Part shown: positions 18,236-30,794 of the stretch, in pieces
Layout of the letters: every line of letters starts with the position of its first letter
Position numbering within the stretch: position 1 is the first letter of the stretch
Assembly: GCF_030817075.1 (NCBI RefSeq)
Contig: NZ_JAUSYU010000001.1
Span: 1,488,001 to 1,552,000, forward strand
DNA: 64,000 nt
Source of the DNA: Arthrobacter sp. V1I9
GTDB lineage: Bacteria; Actinomycetota; Actinomycetes; Actinomycetales; Micrococcaceae
Direction of reading: 5' to 3'
The notes under the pieces: model-generated
Told to the model about the DNA's origin: nothing
Database searches by the model: none
What the model saw: only the letters and a program-made list of their open reading frames with translations
Made by a program: the position numbers and the translations under genes

Positions 18236-19822
18236 GTGTTCAATTCACTCTCTGACCGGTTGACAGCAACCTTCAAGAATCTCCGCGGCAAGGGCCGCCT
18301 CACTGAGGCGGATGTTGACGCCACAGTCCGCGAGATCCGCCGCGCCCTCCTGGACGCGGACGTTGCCGTCCCCGTTGTCCGTGAATTCACGGCCAGGGTG
18401 CGTGAGCGCGCCCTGGGTGCCGAAGTTTCCGGTGCACTGAACCCCAGCCAGCAGATCGTCAAGATCGTCAATGAGGAACTGGTGGAGATCCTCGGCGGAG
18501 AGACCCGCCGCATCCGCCTGGCCAAAAACGGGCCCACCATCATCATGCTTGCCGGCCTCCAGGGTGCCGGTAAGACCACCCTTGCCGGCAAGCTGTCCAA
18601 GTGGCTGAAAGCGCAGGGCCACAGTCCCATGCTGGTGGCCTGTGACCTGCAGCGACCCAACGCCGTCACCCAACTCCAGGTGGTTGGTGAGCGGGCCAAG
18701 GTGCCTGTGTTCGCGCCCCACCCCGGAGCCACGTCATCCGAACTTGAGCACCCTGCCGGTGATCCGGTGGCGGTGGCCCGCGCCGGTGTTGAGGAAGCCC
18801 GGCAAAAGCTGCACGACGTCGTTATTGTCGACACCGCCGGACGCCTTGGCGTGGACGCCGACATGATGGAGCAGGCGCGCCAGATCCGCCGCGCCATCGT
18901 GCCCAACGAAGTCCTGTTCGTCCTTGACGCCATGATCGGCCAGGACGCCGTGAACACGGCGCACGCCTTCGATGAGGGCGTGAACTTCACTGGCATCGTG
19001 CTGTCCAAGCTCGACGGCGACGCCCGCGGCGGTGCCGCGCTTTCGGTTGCGTCGGTCACCGGCAAGCCCGTGATGTTTGCTTCCACCGGTGAAGGCCTCG
19101 ACGACTTCGAGCTCTTCCACCCGGACCGGATGGCCTCGCGCATCCTCGACATGGGTGACGTCCTCACGCTCATTGAGCAGGCCGAGAAGTCCTGGGACAA
19201 GGATGAAGCCGCCCGGATGGCGAAGAAGTTCGCCGACCAGGAGGACTTCACCCTGGACGACTTCCTGGCGCAGATGCAGCAGATCCGCAACATGGGCTCC
19301 ATGAAGAAGATGCTCATGATGATGCCGGGCGCGCAGAACATCCGCCAGCAGCTTGAGCAGTTCGACGAGCGCGAGATTGACCGCGTCGAGGCTATCGTCC
19401 GGTCCATGACGCCGCACGAGCGTGTGGCTCCCAAGATCATCAACGGCTCCCGCCGGGCCCGCATCGCCCGCGGTTCCGGCGTGCACGTCTCCGAGGTCAA
19501 CGGCCTCCTGGAGCGCTTCGCGCAGGCCCAGAAGATGATGAAGAAGATGGCCCAGGGCGGGATGCCGGGCATGCCTGGTATGCCGGGGATGCCCGGAGCG
19601 GGCGGCGGCGGCGCGCGCAAGAACGCCAAGAACGCCCCCAAGAAAAAGGCCAAGTCCGGCAACCCCGCCAAGGCCGCCCAGGAGCGCAAGGATGCTGAGG
19701 CCCGCCGTGCCAATGCAGCCAAGGCGCTGCCCACCGGAGCTGCGTTCGGCCAGCAAACAGGCGACTTCGATCCTTCGCAGCTGAACCTGCCCAAGGGTTT
19801 CGACAAGTTCCTCGGCCAGTAA
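18236..19822 (+). CDS. ffh: Signal recognition particle protein Ffh (SRP54)
   Basis: 528 residues from GTG 18236. N domain (to ~residue 90), G domain with GLQGAGKTTLAGKL near 105, DTAGRLGVD and SKLDGDARGG, then the methionine-rich M domain from ~325 that binds signal peptides and 4.5S RNA. A Gly-Met-Pro run (GMPGMPGMPGMPG) and a Lys/Ala-rich tail extend the C-terminus. Partner of FtsY in this window. Confidence 0.97.
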   Translation: MFNSLSDRLTATFKNLRGKGRLTEADVDATVREIRRALLDADVAVPVVREFTARVRERALGAEVSGALNPSQQIVKIVNEELVEILGGETRRIRLAKNGPTIIMLAGLQGAGKTTLAGKLSKWLKAQGHSPMLVACDLQRPNAVTQLQVVGERAKVPVFAPHPGATSSELEHPAGDPVAVARAGVEEARQKLHDVVIVDTAGRLGVDADMMEQARQIRRAIVPNEVLFVLDAMIGQDAVNTAHAFDEGVNFTGIVLSKLDGDARGGAALSVASVTGKPVMFASTGEGLDDFELFHPDRMASRILDMGDVLTLIEQAEKSWDKDEAARMAKKFADQEDFTLDDFLAQMQQIRNMGSMKKMLMMMPGAQNIRQQLEQFDEREIDRVEAIVRSMTPHERVAPKIINGSRRARIARGSGVHVSEVNGLLERFAQAQKMMKKMAQGGMPGMPGMPGMPGAGGGGARKNAKNAPKKKAKSGNPAKAAQERKDAEARRANAAKALPTGAAFGQQTGDFDPSQLNLPKGFDKFLGQ

Positions 19823-19829
19823 CCCCTGT

Positions 19830-19895
19830 CCCAACTGACTGGCACATAACGCTTTGAAACGCGCTTTTCGGTGCACGAACTGCAAGTCAGTTGGG
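19830..19895. repeat. Inverted repeat element between ffh and the hydrolase gene
   Basis: 11-bp arms CCCAACTGACT (19830-19840) and AGTCAGTTGGG (19885-19895) enclose 44 bases containing a second self-complementary patch (GCTTTGAAACGCGC). It may act as a terminator for ffh but lacks a U-tract; a small dispersed intergenic element is an alternative. Confidence 0.5.
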
Positions 19896-19937
19896 GCGGT
19901 CCCCGGGGATGTCGGTGCCGTGGAATAGGGTTGGGTC

Positions 19938-22654
<2,717 letters not shown>

Positions 22655-22684
22655 CTAGCCTGACTGGCGAGGAAGAGGGACCAA

Positions 22685-23767
22685 ATGGCGGAAATTATAG
22701 AATTCAGCGGCCCGGTGCTCACCGGGCCGGACACCGTGCGGCGGGGACTGTGGTCCGTTGACGGGCTGTTGACCTTCACCCGGCCGCCGCACGTTCCCGG
22801 ACGGGTCCTGGACGGCTGGGTGCTTCCGGGCTTCGTTGATGCCCACTGCCACATCGGGCTGGGACCCGGCGGCGCGGTGGATCCTGCGACGGCGGAGGAA
22901 CAGGCCCGGACGGACCTGAACGCAGGCACACTGCTGGCCCGGGACGCCGGTTCCCCTGCTGACACCCGCTTCCTGCAGGACAGCCGCGACGCGCCGGTGC
23001 TGATCCGGGCCGGCAGGCATCTAGCCAGGACCGGCCGGTACTTACGGGGTTTCGCTGAGGAAGTTGAACCGGACGGCCTGGTGGAAGCCGTCCGGAAGCA
23101 GGCCCGGGACGGCGACGGCTGGGTCAAGCTTGTGGGGGACTGGATCGACCGCGGCGCCGGTGACCTGGCGCCGTCGTTTCCCGCCGCCGTCGTTAGGGAC
23201 GCTGTCCAGGCGGTGCATGACGAAGGCGCCCGGATCACCGCGCATTGCTTTGCCGAAGACACCCTGGACCAAATGCTGGACGCGGGTATCGACTGCATCG
23301 AACACGCCACCGGGCTCCTGCCGCGGCACCTCCCGCGGTTCGTGGAGCAGGGCGTACCCATCGTTCCCACCCTCATCAACATCGCCACGTTCCCGGACAT
23401 CGCCGCGCAGGCGGAGCCCAAGTTTCCCCGCTACGCCGCACACATGCGCGCGCTGTGGGAGCGCCGGGCGGAGCGGGTGCTGGAGGCGTACGCGGCGGGG
23501 GTGCAGATCTACGCCGGTACCGATGCCGGCAGCGTCATACGGCACGGCAGGATCGCCGATGAAATCCTTGCCCTCCATCACGCAGGGCTTCCCATGGCCG
23601 CTGCCCTCGACGCCGCCTGCTGGGGCGCCCGGGAGTGGCTGGGCGCCGAGGGTCTGCAGGAGGGAGCCCGCGCCGACGTCGTGCTGTGCAGGGAGGATCC
23701 GCGGAAGGTTCCGGAAACGGTCAGCGGGCTGGCACACGTTGTGCTGGGCGGCCGCGTCCTTCGTTGA
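22685..23767 (+). CDS. Amidohydrolase family protein
   Basis: 360 residues. Metal-binding HxH in DAHCHIG near residue 55, a lysine-like position in GWVKLVGDW near 140, histidines in ITAHCF and IEHATG, and the catalytic Asp in AGTDAGS near 280, the full set of the imidazolonepropionase/prolidase-like subgroup. The substrate is unknown. Divergent from thiC; its promoter must lie next to the riboswitch region. Confidence 0.85.
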   Translation: MAEIIEFSGPVLTGPDTVRRGLWSVDGLLTFTRPPHVPGRVLDGWVLPGFVDAHCHIGLGPGGAVDPATAEEQARTDLNAGTLLARDAGSPADTRFLQDSRDAPVLIRAGRHLARTGRYLRGFAEEVEPDGLVEAVRKQARDGDGWVKLVGDWIDRGAGDLAPSFPAAVVRDAVQAVHDEGARITAHCFAEDTLDQMLDAGIDCIEHATGLLPRHLPRFVEQGVPIVPTLINIATFPDIAAQAEPKFPRYAAHMRALWERRAERVLEAYAAGVQIYAGTDAGSVIRHGRIADEILALHHAGLPMAAALDAACWGAREWLGAEGLQEGARADVVLCREDPRKVPETVSGLAHVVLGGRVLR

Positions 23768-23877
23768 TGCCGGCATCGGGAGGAACTTTTGCGGCACTTG
23801 GAATAAATTGAAGCTTCAAGTAATTTTAATAGTCATAGGCCCCCACCCCAAAGGGCCCCAGCACCGGGAGTTCCCAC

Positions 23878-24753
23878 ATGACTGCAGAAGCCGCAAGCCA
23901 GGACCTTCTTCCCGCCGACCTCACCATGGGCGCCGTGATGCTCAAGGTCGGCGACATGAAGGTTATGACCGATTACTACCAGCGGGCCCTTGGGCTTGAG
24001 GTTGTCGCCGAGCAGGACGGCGGAATCTACCTCGGCCGCCTGCAGAAGCCCCTGGTCCACCTTGCGCCCGCTCCCGGGCTGAACCTCCCGGGCAGGGGAG
24101 AGGCCGGCCTCTTCCATACGGCGCTGCTGTTTGACAACCAGGCAGACCTCGCAGCCACCATCGCCACCGCGGCACAGTTCGAGCCCCGCTCGTTCACGGG
24201 CAGCGCCGATCACCTCGTCAGTGAGGCCTTCTACTTCAACGACCCGGAGGGTAACGGCATCGAGCTGTACTGGGACCGGCCGCGGAGCAACTGGTCCTGG
24301 AACGGCACGGACGTGGTCATGGATAGCCTGGCCCTGCCGCCGCAGCGCTACCTGGAACAGCACCTCACCGAAGAATCCCTCGAGCGCCAGCGTGGAAGCG
24401 TGGCGGGAGTGGGCCACGTCCATCTTCAGGTGGGCGACGTCCAGTCGGCACGGGACTTCTATGTAGGAATCCTTGGGTTTGAAAAGACCGCGGGCTGGCA
24501 CGGGCAGGCATTGTTTGTCTCCGCCGGCGGCTACCACCACCACATGGCCATGAATGTCTGGAACAGCCGTGGCGCCGGGCCCCGCAAGGACACACTCGGC
24601 CTCGGCGAGGTACTCATCGAGGTGCCGTCCGGAGACGACGTCGGGGCTCTCGCGGACCGCCTGAAGGTCGCAGGGCTGCCGGCCCACCACACTGGCGCGG
24701 AACTGCGGTTCGAGGATCCCTGGCGCAACAGGATCCGGGTGGCCGTCCGCTGA
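23878..24753 (+). CDS. VOC-family dioxygenase-like protein, two glyoxalase domains
   Basis: 291 residues made of two VOC (vicinal oxygen chelate) repeats, about 15-135 and 165-290. Metal-ligand candidates: GHVHLQVGD (His), GYHHHMAMNVW (His) and GEVLIEV (Glu) in the second repeat; EAFYFNDPEGNGIELYW in the first. The arrangement resembles CatE-type catechol 2,3-dioxygenases. Substrate not determinable. Confidence 0.8.
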   Translation: MTAEAASQDLLPADLTMGAVMLKVGDMKVMTDYYQRALGLEVVAEQDGGIYLGRLQKPLVHLAPAPGLNLPGRGEAGLFHTALLFDNQADLAATIATAAQFEPRSFTGSADHLVSEAFYFNDPEGNGIELYWDRPRSNWSWNGTDVVMDSLALPPQRYLEQHLTEESLERQRGSVAGVGHVHLQVGDVQSARDFYVGILGFEKTAGWHGQALFVSAGGYHHHMAMNVWNSRGAGPRKDTLGLGEVLIEVPSGDDVGALADRLKVAGLPAHHTGAELRFEDPWRNRIRVAVR

Positions 24754-24887
24754 CGCTTGCGCCCCCTGCCCAGGGCCCGCCGCGCCTGGGCCGGCGCGGG
24801 CTTTGTACTAGGCTGAAGCCGAACGGCCGGGGCGGCGGGCGCCGCTTTCCTGAAGGCCGCACCGTCGACGTAATGAGGGCAATTCCC

Positions 24888-25328
24888 ATGGGCTTTACCG
24901 AAATCTTTGTGGCCACCCACGAAGGCGCGCTGAAGCGCGCCGGAATCCTGGACCAGGGCGGAAGCGCGCCCGCCGGCGATGCTGTCAGGATCCAGGGAAT
25001 CAGTGATTTCGAAGTAGAGCAGCTCGGCGACCTGGCCGGCACAGCGGTGCACGCCGGTGGGGCCGACTATGAGCTGACCATGGTGGACGTTTCGAGCGAT
25101 TCGCTGCTGGCTGTCCCGCCCGCCATGGTCCGTGCCCTTGCGGACCTGCTCTCCTATGAAACCGAGGGGGAAGGCAACGTCCTCGACGACGTAGCCGAGC
25201 AGTGGGCAGCCCAGGACGACATGCCGTTCGAAGCAGCCCAGGCACGGACCTATGTGCAGCAGCTGGCGGAACTGGCCGGCGGAATCGACGACGCAGAACG
25301 CACCGGCCTGTACGTCTGGTCCTCCTGA
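24888..25328 (+). CDS. Unknown actinobacterial protein
   Basis: About 146 residues from ATG 24888 (MGFTEIFVATHEG), preferred over ATG 24873 because GAGGGC precedes it by eight bases. Acidic, no membrane segment, no motif recognised. The middle holds alternating strand and helix patterns (AVHAGGADYELTMVDVSSDS, then LADLLSYE). Codon use matches the core chromosome. No function can be proposed. Confidence 0.75.
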   Translation: MGFTEIFVATHEGALKRAGILDQGGSAPAGDAVRIQGISDFEVEQLGDLAGTAVHAGGADYELTMVDVSSDSLLAVPPAMVRALADLLSYETEGEGNVLDDVAEQWAAQDDMPFEAAQARTYVQQLAELAGGIDDAERTGLYVWSS

Positions 25329-25536
25329 CACCTCCGTCGGCTTCCCTGCCCGGTGACGGCAGGCGGGGTGCCAAGTCGAAATCCGGACGCTCATCTGGCA
25401 CAATAAACAGGTACTCGATCTGCGTGGCCCCTCTCTCCGCGTCCGGATCCTGTCCTTCGAGCCCGCAAGTACGGCCCGCCCCACGGGTGCAGAACGCCGG
25501 GTTCACCCCCTTTCTGAAACAGGAGTGACCACAAAA

Positions 25537-25953
25537 GTGGCCGTAAAGATTCGCCTTAAGCGCTTTGGCAAAATGCGCGCACCGTACTACCGCATCGTCG
25601 TCGCAGACTCACGCACCAAGCGTGACGGCCGCGCCATCGAGGAGATCGGCAAGTACCACCCCACCGAAGAGCCCTCATACATCGAGGTCGACTCCGAGCG
25701 TGCCCAGTACTGGCTCTCCGTCGGCGCCCAGCCGTCCGAGCAGGTTGCCGCTATCCTGAAGATCACCGGTGACTGGCAGAAGTTCAAGGGCCTCCCGGGC
25801 CAGGAAGGCACCCTGAAGACCAAAGCTCCGAAGGAAGCCTTCGTTGCCCCGGAAAAGGGTTCTGTGATCATCCCGGAAGCCATCACCAAGAAGGCATCCA
25901 AGTCTGACGCAGCCGAGGCACCGGCCGAAGCAGAGACCACCGAGGCTGAGTAA
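25537..25953 (+). CDS. rpsP: 30S ribosomal protein S16
   Basis: About 138 residues. GTG 25537 gives the classical [20 protein letters not shown] start; AGGAG is 11 bases upstream. A GTG at 25525 lies within the ribosome-binding site. The C-terminal extension after residue ~85 is Lys/Ala/Glu rich, as in other high-GC species. First gene of rpsP-khpA-rimM-trmD. Confidence 0.97.
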   Translation: MAVKIRLKRFGKMRAPYYRIVVADSRTKRDGRAIEEIGKYHPTEEPSYIEVDSERAQYWLSVGAQPSEQVAAILKITGDWQKFKGLPGQEGTLKTKAPKEAFVAPEKGSVIIPEAITKKASKSDAAEAPAEAETTEAE

Positions 25954-25954
25954 A

Positions 25955-26197
25955 TTGCTGGCAGAAGCGCTCGAACACCTGGTCCGGGGGATCGTCGATT
26001 CCCCGGATGACGTCAAGGTCAGCTCCAAGAGCAACCGCCGCGGGGACACCCTCGAGGTGCGGGTCCATCAGGACGACCTCGGACGGGTGATCGGCCGCCA
26101 GGGCCGCACGGCACGCGCACTGCGCACCGTTGTGGCAGCCCTGGCCGGCGGCGAACCGGTAAGGGTCGACGTCGTCGACACCGACCGCCGCCGCTGA
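25955..26197 (+). CDS. khpA: KH-domain RNA-binding protein KhpA
   Basis: 80 residues from TTG 25955, directly after rpsP. Single KH domain with the RNA-binding loop GRQGRTARAL. KhpA acts with KhpB in RNA chaperone and cell-length control in Gram-positives. The usual neighbour order (rpsP-khpA-rimM) supports the call. Confidence 0.93.
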   Translation: MLAEALEHLVRGIVDSPDDVKVSSKSNRRGDTLEVRVHQDDLGRVIGRQGRTARALRTVVAALAGGEPVRVDVVDTDRRR

Positions 26198-26221
26198 GCG
26201 CTCAGCAACATCAGTTTTTTG

Positions 26222-26257
26222 CTCCGGCCCCTCCACCAAACGGTGGAGGGGCCGGAG
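26222..26257 (+). terminator. Strong hairpin between khpA and rimM
   Basis: Perfect 16-bp GC-rich stem (26222-26237 with 26242-26257) and a four-base loop. Six T residues come before it and only TGCTTTC after, so it may be a partial terminator or mRNA stabiliser separating rpsP-khpA from rimM-trmD. Confidence 0.6.
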
Positions 26258-26303
26258 TGCTTTCACCAGAACACCGCCAACCACATCCAAGACAGAGGAA
26301 CAC

Positions 26304-26867
26304 ATGCAGCTCCAGGTGGCACGAATCGGCAAACCCCACGGCATCCGCGGGGAAGTTACGGTCCAGGTCCTGACGGACGCGCCTGGGGACCGGTTTGTGC
26401 CGGGTACCGAATTTGTGGTGGAACCGGCGTCCGCAGGTCCGCTTACCGTGAGCAGCGCCCGCTGGAACAAGGACATCCTCCTGCTGGGCTTCGACGAGAT
26501 TGGGACCCGCAATGAAGCGGAGACCCTGCGTGGAGCCAAACTCTTCGTCGAAACCGAAGAGCTCGACGAGGACGACGACGAAGGCTGGTACGAACACGAA
26601 CTGGTCGGACTCGAGGCCCGCGTCGGTTCCCGCGCAGTGGGCAAGGTCACCGCACTGAACACCATGCCCGTACAGGACCTTTTGATGGTCACCACCCCGG
26701 ATGGGGAAGAGATCCTTATTCCCTTCGTTGAGCAGATCGTCCCCGAGGTCAACATCGAGGAAGGGTTCATCCTCCTCACCCCGCCGGACGGCCTGTTCGA
26801 GGTCAACTCGGACCAGGAAGCGGGGCCCGACCAGGATGGTGCGCCGGAAACTGAAGGCAAAGCGTAA
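26304..26867 (+). CDS. rimM: Ribosome maturation factor RimM
   Basis: 187 residues. Binds S19 and helps mature the 30S head. N-terminal RimM domain starts VARIGKPHGIRGEV; the PRC barrel begins near residue 95 (WYEHELVGLEARV). The C-terminal 20 residues are acidic and variable. trmD starts at the next base. Confidence 0.95.
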   Translation: MQLQVARIGKPHGIRGEVTVQVLTDAPGDRFVPGTEFVVEPASAGPLTVSSARWNKDILLLGFDEIGTRNEAETLRGAKLFVETEELDEDDDEGWYEHELVGLEARVGSRAVGKVTALNTMPVQDLLMVTTPDGEEILIPFVEQIVPEVNIEEGFILLTPPDGLFEVNSDQEAGPDQDGAPETEGKA

Positions 26868-27680
26868 ATGCGGATCGACGTTGTCAGTATCTTTCCCGAG
26901 TACCTGGCGCCGCTGGAACTGTCGCTGATCGGCAAGGCACGCCAGGACGGGCTGCTGGACCTTCGTGTCCACGACCTCCGCGCCTTCACCACGGACAGGC
27001 ACCGCACAGTGGATGACACACCCTACGGCGGCGGCGCCGGCATGGTGATGAAACCTGAACCGTGGGCCCAGGCACTCTCCTCGATCGCAACGGACCGTCC
27101 GGAAAATGCGGGCAAGCCGGTCCTGATCGTTCCATCGCCGGCGGGGGAGCGGTTTACGCAGGCCCTTGCCTACGAGCTGGCCGAGGAGGAACACCTGACG
27201 TTTGCCTGCGGGCGGTACGAGGGCATTGACGAGCGCGTCATCGAGTGGTCCCGCGAGCACTTCACCGTCCGCCCCGTCAGCTTGGGCGACTACGTCCTGA
27301 ACGGCGGGGAAGTGGCCGTCCTGGCAATGGTGGAGGCCATCGGCAGGCTCCTGCCGGGCGTTGTTGGCAACCCCGAGTCGTTGGTGGAGGAGTCCCATTC
27401 CGACGGGCTGCTGGAGTACCCCGTCTACACTAAGCCTTCCGTCTGGCGGGAACGCGAAGTGCCGGCCGTGCTCCTCAGCGGCAACCACGGAAAAATTGCG
27501 CAGTGGCGCCGCAGCGAACAGTACCGACGGACGGCGGAGCGCCGCCCCGACCTGCTCGAAACGTTCGACGCCGGGAAGCTGCCGCGTGCCGACCGCACCG
27601 CCCTGCAGGACCTGGGGTACGACGTCGTCGACGGCCGTCTGCTGCGCCGCCCGGACGCGCCGGGGGAACAGCCGGACTGA
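26868..27680 (+). CDS. trmD: tRNA (guanine(37)-N1)-methyltransferase TrmD
   Basis: 270 residues. Adds m1G37 next to the anticodon to prevent frameshifting. [14 protein letters not shown] near residue 55, [10 protein letters not shown] near 115 and [11 protein letters not shown] near 138 form the SPOUT trefoil-knot SAM site. Starts at ATG 26868 immediately after the rimM stop. Confidence 0.96.
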   Translation: MRIDVVSIFPEYLAPLELSLIGKARQDGLLDLRVHDLRAFTTDRHRTVDDTPYGGGAGMVMKPEPWAQALSSIATDRPENAGKPVLIVPSPAGERFTQALAYELAEEEHLTFACGRYEGIDERVIEWSREHFTVRPVSLGDYVLNGGEVAVLAMVEAIGRLLPGVVGNPESLVEESHSDGLLEYPVYTKPSVWREREVPAVLLSGNHGKIAQWRRSEQYRRTAERRPDLLETFDAGKLPRADRTALQDLGYDVVDGRLLRRPDAPGEQPD

Positions 27681-27714
27681 CCCGGCCGCCGGTGCGACGC
27701 GGAAGGAACCAAAA

Positions 27715-27744
27715 TTGGCTGTACGTGGCGGACTGTGGCAAAAT
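27715..27744 (+). promoter_or_regulatory. Candidate promoter of rplS with ~200-base leader
   Basis: TTGGCT (27715-27720), an 18-base spacer and CAAAAT (27739-27744). The 197 bases from here to the rplS start contain no gene and could hold a ribosomal-protein leader; no known leader fold was identified. Confidence 0.4.
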
Positions 27745-27941
27745 TAGTCCTTGTGTCTGCTGGGTCCGCACCTGCCACAGGGGGAGCGCAACCAACAGCT
27801 AAGGCAACCGTCCTCTTCAATCAGTGAAAGAGAACGGACCACTTACCTTTCGGCAGTAATTTCCGGTAGCGCTGCCAGCGTCCGGGCTTGGCTGCCGTGA
27901 CCCAAAGTGAATGACCTGTGGCGTTCACCAGGAGTGCAATC

Positions 27942-28301
27942 ATGCATATTCTCGATTCCGTAGATGCAGCTTCGCTGCGCACCGATGTTCCCGAGTTCCG
28001 CGCGGGTGACACCCTCAAGGTTCACGTGAACATCATCGAAGGCAAGAACTCCCGTGTCCAGGTATTCCAGGGCTTCGTCCTGGGCCGCCAGGGTGACGGC
28101 ATCCGCGAGACCTTCACGGTCCGCAAGGTCTCCTTCGGCGTCGGCGTGGAGCGTACCTTCCCGGTACACTCCCCGATCATCGACAAGATCGAGCTCGTTA
28201 CCAAGGGTGACGTGCGCCGCGCCAAGCTTTACTACATGCGTGCACTGCGCGGTAAGGCTGCGAAGATCAAGGAAAAGCGCGACTTCAGCACCGCCAAGTA
28301 A
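27942..28301 (+). CDS. rplS: 50S ribosomal protein L19
   Basis: 119 residues from ATG 27942 ([12 protein letters not shown]), with CAGGAG upstream. [26 protein letters not shown] and RRAKLYYMR are the L19 signature. Located between trmD and the signal peptidases as usual. Confidence 0.97.
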   Translation: MHILDSVDAASLRTDVPEFRAGDTLKVHVNIIEGKNSRVQVFQGFVLGRQGDGIRETFTVRKVSFGVGVERTFPVHSPIIDKIELVTKGDVRRAKLYYMRALRGKAAKIKEKRDFSTAK

Positions 28302-28385
28302 GTCCTTAACAGACCTACAAAGGCAGGGCCGCGGCCGTATCCGGCCAGCGCCGGAGCCATGCACCAGCGCCCAGGATACGGACTT

Positions 28386-29063
28386 ATGGACCAGACAAAA
28401 CGCCAGCCCCGAAAAACGGGCTGGCGTTTTGTGTTCCTCGCCCTTGTCCTGGCCATTGCCGTCAGCGGGCTGGTCCGCGCCCTGTGGCTCGACGTCTACT
28501 TCATTCCGTCCGCGTCCATGGAACCGGTCCTTGAGGGCGGGGACCGCATCCTGGTATCCCGCACCGATTTTCGGTCCGAACCCGTCCGGCGGGGCGACAT
28601 CGTGGTGTTTGACGGCCGGGGAACCTTCGCGCCGCTTAACAGCGGCAAGGGGCCGCTCGCGGACGGCGCGTCCGCGATCACCCAATGGCTTGGCCTCACC
28701 GGCAGCGACACCACGTACGTAAAACGGATCATCGGCCTGCCAGGGGACACCGTGGTCTGCTGTGATGCCGACGGGAAGATCACCGTGAACGGCCAGCCGC
28801 TGGATGAGCCCTACATCTTTCCCGGAGATGCTCCCAGCACCGGGAAGTTCAGTGCCGAAGTGCCTGACGGGCGGCTGTGGCTGCTGGGTGACCACCGCTC
28901 GCTGTCGGCCGATTCCCGGAGCCTGCTCGGTGCTCCCGGCGGGGGAATGGTACCCGTGGACCGTGTTATCGGCAGGCCCGTCCAGATCATCTGGCCGCTT
29001 GATAGATTTGCTGAAGTACCTCGGCCGCCAGCGGCGGGCCCCTTAACAGAGAACGGACAGTAA
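28386..29063 (+). CDS. lepB: Signal peptidase I, first copy
   Basis: About 225 residues. Removes signal peptides at the outer face of the membrane. One N-terminal membrane segment (WRFVFLALVLAIAVSGLV), catalytic Ser in PSASMEPVL near residue 48 and catalytic Lys in YVKRIIGLPGD near 118; GDHRSLSADS is box E. Start ATG 28386 has AGGA eight bases upstream; 28359 is an alternative. A terminator-like hairpin overlaps its first codons. The second lepB starts at the next base after the stop. Confidence 0.92.
   Translation: MDQTKRQPRKTGWRFVFLALVLAIAVSGLVRALWLDVYFIPSASMEPVLEGGDRILVSRTDFRSEPVRRGDIVVFDGRGTFAPLNSGKGPLADGASAITQWLGLTGSDTTYVKRIIGLPGDTVVCCDADGKITVNGQPLDEPYIFPGDAPSTGKFSAEVPDGRLWLLGDHRSLSADSRSLLGAPGGGMVPVDRVIGRPVQIIWPLDRFAEVPRPPAAGPLTENGQ
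28395..28432 (+). terminator. Intrinsic terminator inside the 5' end of lepB
   Basis: Perfect 15-bp stem (28395-28409 with 28418-28432), eight-base loop, 3' arm ending TTTTGT. It lies 94 bases after the rplS stop and so fits an rplS terminator, yet sits within codons 4-16 of lepB as annotated. A GTG at 28431 could start a shorter LepB just past it. Confidence 0.75.
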
Positions 29064-29906
29064 ATGCCCGAGAACCATGCGCGGACACCCGAACCGCGTC
29101 CCGACGGAGCTTCGGATTCCCGGGCCGACGCCGCACCCAAGGCAGCCGCACCTGGGGCAGCCGCCACGGGCCCGGAAGGACCTGCTCCCAAACAAGCCGG
29201 CAGCCGTGCTGCCGCCAAGGCCAGCGAGAAGGACGGCGGAAGCCAGGTGCTTGCCTGGCTGAAGGAAATTGCCACGGTGGTGGTGATCGCGGTGGTGCTC
29301 TCCTTCCTCATCAAGACCTTCCTGTTCCGGGCGTTCTTCATCCCCTCCGAGTCCATGGTCAACACGCTCGACGTTGATGACCGGATCTTTGTTAATCTCC
29401 TGGTGCCTGAACCCTTCTCGCTGAGCCGTGGTGACGTGGTGGTCTTCCGCGACACCAAGGGCTGGCTGCCGGCCGCGGAGGAAAGGGCCGACGGACCGTT
29501 CACCTGGGTCCAGGACGGCCTGACCTTCGTGGGCCTCCTGCCGGACAACTCCGAGCAGCACCTGGTCAAGAGGGTCATCGGTCTGCCAGGGGACCACGTG
29601 GTCTGCTGTGATGCCGGCGGTAAACTTACAGTCAACGGGACCGCCATCGACGAAAGCTACATCAACCCGGCTGAGGTTCCGCAGGTCCGCAACTTCGATG
29701 TGACTGTCCCCGAAGGCAAGGTGTGGGTGATGGGCGATAACAGGAACCATTCAGCTGACTCCAGGGCGCATATGGATTCCGACGGCGGCTTCATAGATAT
29801 CGACGACCTCGAAGGCAAAGCCGCGGTCATCGCCTGGCCGCTGAACCGCATCACAGCCCTGGGCAACTATCCGGACGTGTTCCGAAACGTACCGGCGGCC
29901 CCCTGA
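29064..29906 (+). CDS. lepB: Signal peptidase I, second copy
   Basis: 280 residues. A 60-residue Ala/Pro-rich cytoplasmic N-terminus precedes one membrane segment ([17 protein letters not shown]). Catalytic Ser in PSESMVNTL near 96, Lys in [11 protein letters not shown] near 172, [10 protein letters not shown] near 228. Tandem with the first lepB; the pair share the VVCCDA segment after the lysine motif and probably arose by duplication. Confidence 0.95.
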   Translation: MPENHARTPEPRPDGASDSRADAAPKAAAPGAAATGPEGPAPKQAGSRAAAKASEKDGGSQVLAWLKEIATVVVIAVVLSFLIKTFLFRAFFIPSESMVNTLDVDDRIFVNLLVPEPFSLSRGDVVVFRDTKGWLPAAEERADGPFTWVQDGLTFVGLLPDNSEQHLVKRVIGLPGDHVVCCDAGGKLTVNGTAIDESYINPAEVPQVRNFDVTVPEGKVWVMGDNRNHSADSRAHMDSDGGFIDIDDLEGKAAVIAWPLNRITALGNYPDVFRNVPAAP

Positions 29907-29908
29907 CC

Positions 29909-30742
29909 ATGTCCTCCGCAGTTCAAGCCGGCACCGCCAAGGCCAGGCCGGCGACGACGGATCCCGCAACGGGTGGCGCCGCTAAGGGACGGGCTGGATC
30001 ATCAAAGGTGGCCGCACGCCCTGCCAAGGCGCCCACTTTGAGGCACGAACGCACGTTCAAAGCCCAGGGTGCACGGCTGCTGGCCGGTGTGGACGAGGTG
30101 GGACGCGGCGCCCTTGCCGGTCCCGTGAGCGTAGGCATCGCCGTTGTGGACCTGGAGCGCCAGAGGCCGCTTGCCGGCGTGAAGGACAGCAAGCTCCTGA
30201 GCCCCGCCGAACGGGAACGGCTTGATCCACTGGTCCGCAGGTGGAGCGTGGCGTCCGCCGTAGGCCACGCATCGGCGCAGGAAATTGATTCCATCGGGAT
30301 CATCGCGGCCCTGCGCCTGGCAGGCACCCGGGCCTGGCAGGAAATTCTCGCCGCAGGAGTCACCCCCGACCTGGTTCTTCTGGACGGCAGCCACAACTGG
30401 CTTTCTCCCGCAGACCAGCTGTCATTGTTTGACGAGCCGGTTCTTGACGCCGGTTGCGACGCACCAGTGCACACCAAGATTAAAGCCGACATGCAGTGCC
30501 TGAGCGTTGCCGCTGCCAGCGTCATCGCCAAAGTGGAGCGGGACAGGATGATGCGCGAAATCCACGCTGAGTACCCGGACTTCGGGTGGGACATCAACAA
30601 GGGCTACGCCACCGTCCTGCACCGGGACGTCCTCCGCGCGGCAGGGCCCACGCCCTACCACCGCGTCAGCTGGCGCCTGCTCGGCGGGGAACTGCTGGCC
30701 GGCAGTGCGGTTAGCGGCGACGAAGCCGGCACCGAAGACTGA
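29909..30742 (+). CDS. rnhB: Ribonuclease HII
   Basis: 277 residues; removes ribonucleotides from DNA and RNA-DNA hybrids. Catalytic acidic residues in [14 protein letters not shown] near residue 62 and in VLLDGSHNW near 157; [21 protein letters not shown] is the family signature. A 45-residue low-complexity N-terminus is unusual but common in this genus. Confidence 0.94.
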   Translation: MSSAVQAGTAKARPATTDPATGGAAKGRAGSSKVAARPAKAPTLRHERTFKAQGARLLAGVDEVGRGALAGPVSVGIAVVDLERQRPLAGVKDSKLLSPAERERLDPLVRRWSVASAVGHASAQEIDSIGIIAALRLAGTRAWQEILAAGVTPDLVLLDGSHNWLSPADQLSLFDEPVLDAGCDAPVHTKIKADMQCLSVAAASVIAKVERDRMMREIHAEYPDFGWDINKGYATVLHRDVLRAAGPTPYHRVSWRLLGGELLAGSAVSGDEAGTED

Positions 30743-30794
30743 CACCGGCCGGGCGCGGACGCCAGCGGCGCCGGAGATGGTGCAAGATGGAATC

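Noticed and set aside
19558..19610. Gly-Met-Pro repeat in ffh as a mobile or CRISPR-like repeat
   Set aside because: It is the normal methionine-rich M-domain tail of Ffh.
18190..19845. 551-codon leftward open frame over ffh
   Set aside because: Antisense to ffh; composition is that of a shadow frame.
26211..27488. 425-codon leftward frame over rimM-trmD
   Set aside because: Antisense to two conserved genes and includes the terminator hairpin.
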